From: Arthrobacter sp. 18067
GTDB taxonomy: Bacteria; Actinomycetota; Actinomycetes; Actinomycetales; Micrococcaceae
Assembly (NCBI RefSeq): GCF_902706295.1
Contig: NZ_CACSJJ010000010.1
Coordinates: forward strand, 114,386 to 178,385
Length of the DNA stretch: 64,000 nucleotides
Direction of reading: 5' to 3'
This document shows, piece after piece, positions 62,005-64,000 of the stretch. Both the position numbers and the translations under genes were made by a program. How positions within the stretch are numbered: the first letter of the stretch is position 1; each line of letters begins with the position of its first letter. Below the pieces are notes generated by a model. The model searched no databases, was not told where the DNA came from, and saw nothing but the letters and a program-made list of their open reading frames with translations.

Positions 62005-62891
62005 CGGTGAGCTGCCGTCATAGGGAGTGTCGCGCCGGGTAGAGCCTCCTGTCGGGCACCGAAGATGACGCCGTCAATGTCAGCTGCGGCCACACCGAAA
62101 GTCGCGAGGACTTGGGCAAAGATGTCCGCGTGATCCACGGCTGTGACGTGCTGGGGCAGGCCTGCGCCAGCGGCCCCTATCCAGGCGGTGCGCTCTACTT
62201 GGGTCTCTCCGCCGTGGCCGCCGGCGTCGAGGTGGCCGTGGTCGGTAACGACAATGACCGTCCAGTCTTCGCCTGCCCGGTTGGGTCTCGCCGCAATCGC
62301 GTCCAGCAGGGTGGTAAGTCGAGTGTCACAGCGTTGAATGGCTGCAATATATCCATCGCCGGTTCCGTGGTTGTGGGCCTCGACGTCGGCCTCGCCAAAA
62401 TATACGAAAGACGCCGCGAGGTCCTCGTGCCTTATGCGCTCCGCCGCATATTCGGCGACGGCGTCATCGGCACTTATCCAACTGTCGGCGTCGTTCGATT
62501 CTTCAGGGTCGTGCGTCGGCACCCAGCCCCGGGAGCTGAAGATTGGTCCACATTCGCTTCGAATCGCAAGCGGATGCCAACTGACGGCGATCATCGTCTG
62601 CAGTTCCGGACGGGCAACGCGAACCGCCGCCGTGAAGTCCTGGAACGAGTCGAGCTCGACCGGGTGATGGCTGTTGCCTGTCACCTTGTGCCGATCCGCG
62701 TGAACACCCGTTGCCACTGTGGCCCAAACGGGACCGGAGATGGTGGCATTCTTCTCGTGGACGCGGACGGGGACCAGAAACCCTTGATCGGCAATCCGGT
62801 CCAACGCAGGAGTAGCCGCGGACCTGAGCGAGTCATAGCGGACGCCGTCGATGCCTACTACCAGGATGTGGGGTTCATTCTTCACACACAC
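62001..62891 (-). CDS. Alkaline-phosphatase-fold phosphodiesterase/nucleotide pyrophosphatase
   Basis: 296 residues. Alkaline phosphatase superfamily core: metal ligand and nucleophile region VVGIDGVRYDSLR...KNATISGPVWATVATGVHADRHKV (Thr nucleophile after the first Asp), a second metal set in YFGEADVEAHNHG and VVTDHGHLDAGGHG. Cytoplasmic, no signal peptide. It could hydrolyse a nucleotide, a phosphodiester or a phosphonate ester. GTG 62891 or 62885 is the start. Divergent from the LysR gene. Confidence 0.8.
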   Translation of the reverse strand: MCVKNEPHILVVGIDGVRYDSLRSAATPALDRIADQGFLVPVRVHEKNATISGPVWATVATGVHADRHKVTGNSHHPVELDSFQDFTAAVRVARPELQTMIAVSWHPLAIRSECGPIFSSRGWVPTHDPEESNDADSWISADDAVAEYAAERIRHEDLAASFVYFGEADVEAHNHGTGDGYIAAIQRCDTRLTTLLDAIAARPNRAGEDWTVIVVTDHGHLDAGGHGGETQVERTAWIGAAGAGLPQHVTAVDHADIFAQVLATFGVAAADIDGVIFGARQEALPGATLPMTAAHR

Positions 62892-62956
62892 GACGGTACT
62901 TGGATTAGCTCGGCACGTATTGAATCGACCGTTGATATCTATAGGAGACTTAGGTC

Positions 62957-63820
62957 ATGCCTATGAATCTGACGCACCTCCGGGCGTTCCATTACGTCGC
63001 CACACATGGAAGTTATGTGGCGGCGGCCGCGTCAGCAGGGGTCAGCCAACCGACCCTCTCAGAACAAGTCCGCCTGTTGGAGGGGCAGCACGAGGTACAG
63101 CTGCTGCAGCGGGCTGGACGTTCCGTGGAGCTGACCGCATTGGGACAGAAACTGTTCGCAGTGACGTCCAAGCTGTTCGCAGCGGAAATGGAAGCCGAAG
63201 CGGTACTGGCCAAGGCTCGTCAGGTGATGCAAGGAGAACTGCGGTTCGGCACCGATGCACCCATCAACGCAGTAGGTGTCCTCAGCGCCTTCCGACGTCG
63301 GAATCCCGGCGTAAGCATCCAACTCGTCAGCGGCAACTCTGCAGAGATACGCAAACGCGTAGTGGCCGGCACTGTGGACGTCGGCATCATCGCGGACGAA
63401 ACACCCCACCCCGACCTGATCGGCCGCGCACTGGGCACCCAGGACCTTGTAGCGTTCGTACGGCACGACCATTCCTTGGCCGGCGCCAAAGTCATCAAGC
63501 TCCGTGATTTGGTAAATCACCCGCTGATTATCCGGGAACCCGGCTCGATCACACGGAGGTCCATCGAGACCGCGCTCCTCGCAGCTCACCTAAAGCCCAC
63601 CGAGCTGCTTGAAACGGACAGCAGGGAAGCAGTCCATGCTGCCGTGATCGCCGGCCTCGGCGTTGGCGTGATCGCAGAGGACGAATTCAACGACGATCCC
63701 CGCTTGGTCCTGCTCGACTTCGGCGACCCGATACCGCCTATCACGGAGTATCTGGTCTATCGGGCGGATAACCAACGAAGCCATGTAGTGGAAGCGGTGT
63801 TGGGGTGTGTGGGTGGTTAA
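62957..63820 (+). CDS. LysR family transcriptional regulator
   Basis: 287 residues. Winged helix-turn-helix LTHLRAFHYVATHGSYVAAAASAGVSQPTLSEQVRLLE (5-42), then the periplasmic-binding-like effector domain (about 90-287). AGGAG precedes ATG 62957. It is divergent from the phosphodiesterase/EamA pair across a 65-base gap and is its probable regulator. Similar LysR proteins regulate phosphonate genes in some bacteria, which is suggestive only. Confidence 0.9.
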   Translation: MPMNLTHLRAFHYVATHGSYVAAAASAGVSQPTLSEQVRLLEGQHEVQLLQRAGRSVELTALGQKLFAVTSKLFAAEMEAEAVLAKARQVMQGELRFGTDAPINAVGVLSAFRRRNPGVSIQLVSGNSAEIRKRVVAGTVDVGIIADETPHPDLIGRALGTQDLVAFVRHDHSLAGAKVIKLRDLVNHPLIIREPGSITRRSIETALLAAHLKPTELLETDSREAVHAAVIAGLGVGVIAEDEFNDDPRLVLLDFGDPIPPITEYLVYRADNQRSHVVEAVLGCVGG

Positions 63821-63825
63821 AGTGG

Positions 63826-63861
63826 GAGACCCCCCAACCCGGTGAGGGGTTGGGGGGTCTC
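63826..63861. terminator. Terminator between LysR and the rRNA operon
   Basis: Perfect 15-bp stem (63826-63840 with 63847-63861) and 6-base loop. It lies 6 bases after the LysR stop and 10 bases beyond the 5S rRNA 3' end, so it can serve both converging transcripts. Confidence 0.88.
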
Positions 63862-63871
63862 GACCTTAATG

Positions 63872-63993
63872 GTTGTCCGGCGGTGTCCTACTCTCCCACA
63901 CCCTCCCGGGTGCAGTACCATCGGCGCTGTGGGTCTTAGCTTCCGGGTTCGGAATGGGACCGGGCGTTTCCCCCACGCTATGACCGCCGTAAC
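63872..63993 (-). rRNA. rrf: 5S ribosomal RNA
   Basis: The minus strand reads GTTACGGCGGTCATAGCGTG at the 5' end, CCCATTCCGAACCCGGAAGC in the middle and ACCGCCGGACAAC at the 3' end, a complete actinobacterial 5S rRNA of about 122 nt. Its 5' and 3' ends pair (GGCGGT with ACCGCC). The 23S and 16S genes would lie beyond the right edge of the window on the same strand. End positions are good to a few bases. Confidence 0.93.
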
Positions 63994-64000
63994 CTTGTTA

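Noticed and set aside
62001..63820. A phosphonate catabolic locus (phosphonoacetate hydrolase plus LysR)
   Set aside because: The hydrolase is about 100 residues shorter than phosphonoacetate hydrolases and no transaminase or phosphonate transporter is present; the general phosphodiesterase call is safer.
1..64000. CRISPR arrays, prophage or insertion sequences
   Set aside because: No regularly spaced repeats, cas, integrase or transposase genes were seen; only an Abi-like remnant and small palindromic repeats suggest past mobility.

Overview
The window is high-GC actinobacterial chromosome. Gene content points to Micrococcaceae, most likely Arthrobacter or Paenarthrobacter: Lsr2, ClpC, class II LysS, DisA, RadA, AmtR-type TetR, many GTG/TTG starts and many apparently leaderless genes. 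Genus is inferred from general protein resemblance, not from a search.

Layout. 1-7.2 kb: end of a serine hydrolase gene, then a complete urease operon on the minus strand (ureA-B-C-E-F-G-D plus a NiCoT nickel permease), with two GC-rich palindromic repeats between its accessory genes. 7.2-17.3 kb: a flavin reductase behind a MerR/SoxR-type promoter, a RidA-LacI-D-serine dehydratase-like operon, a GH51 arabinofuranosidase, a methyltransferase, tRNA-Lys with an Abi-family gene remnant at its 3' side, a lipoprotein, and a DUF47-Pit phosphate pair. 17.4-21.8 kb: pstSCAB on the minus strand with a PHO-box-like repeat upstream, ending toward pit at a perfect 66-bp palindrome. 21.9-25.9 kb: an ArAE/FUSC-like membrane protein, a PAP2 phosphatase, radA and a Pr6Pr-like membrane protein.

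25.9-35.5 kb: an AmtR-like repressor diverges from a five-gene operon (APC permease, two DUF1989 proteins, a urea/guanidine carboxylase and allophanate hydrolase). The DUF1989 proteins make guanidine at least as likely a substrate as urea. 35.7-39.7 kb: disA, an acetyltransferase, a membrane protein and mutY. 39.8-53.3 kb is accessory: a dicarboxylate symporter, AraC and VOC proteins, stress proteins, the dhaKLM operon, an FAD oxidase, an ArgA-like acetyltransferase, an S9 peptidase, and a glycosyltransferase divergent from a TetR gene. 53.4-58.4 kb: clpC, lsr2, an uncatalogued 57-residue membrane peptide gene and lysS. 58.5-64 kb: three tandem alpha/beta-hydrolase paralogues, an EamA transporter, a phosphodiesterase, LysR, and 5S rRNA at the edge of an rrn operon.

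The backbone radA-disA-membrane protein-mutY...clpC-lsr2-lysS has the same order as Mycobacterium tuberculosis Rv3585-Rv3598, so the nitrogen operon and the 39.8-53.3 kb block look like lineage-specific insertions. The two nitrogen systems converge: urease releases ammonia from urea, and the carboxylase/allophanate hydrolase route does so from guanidine or urea. Both operons carry helically phased GAAAC-type half-sites resembling GlnR boxes. The main points to follow up are this shared nitrogen control, the recurrent intergenic palindromes, and five convergent gene pairs that share one CTAG as both stop codons.
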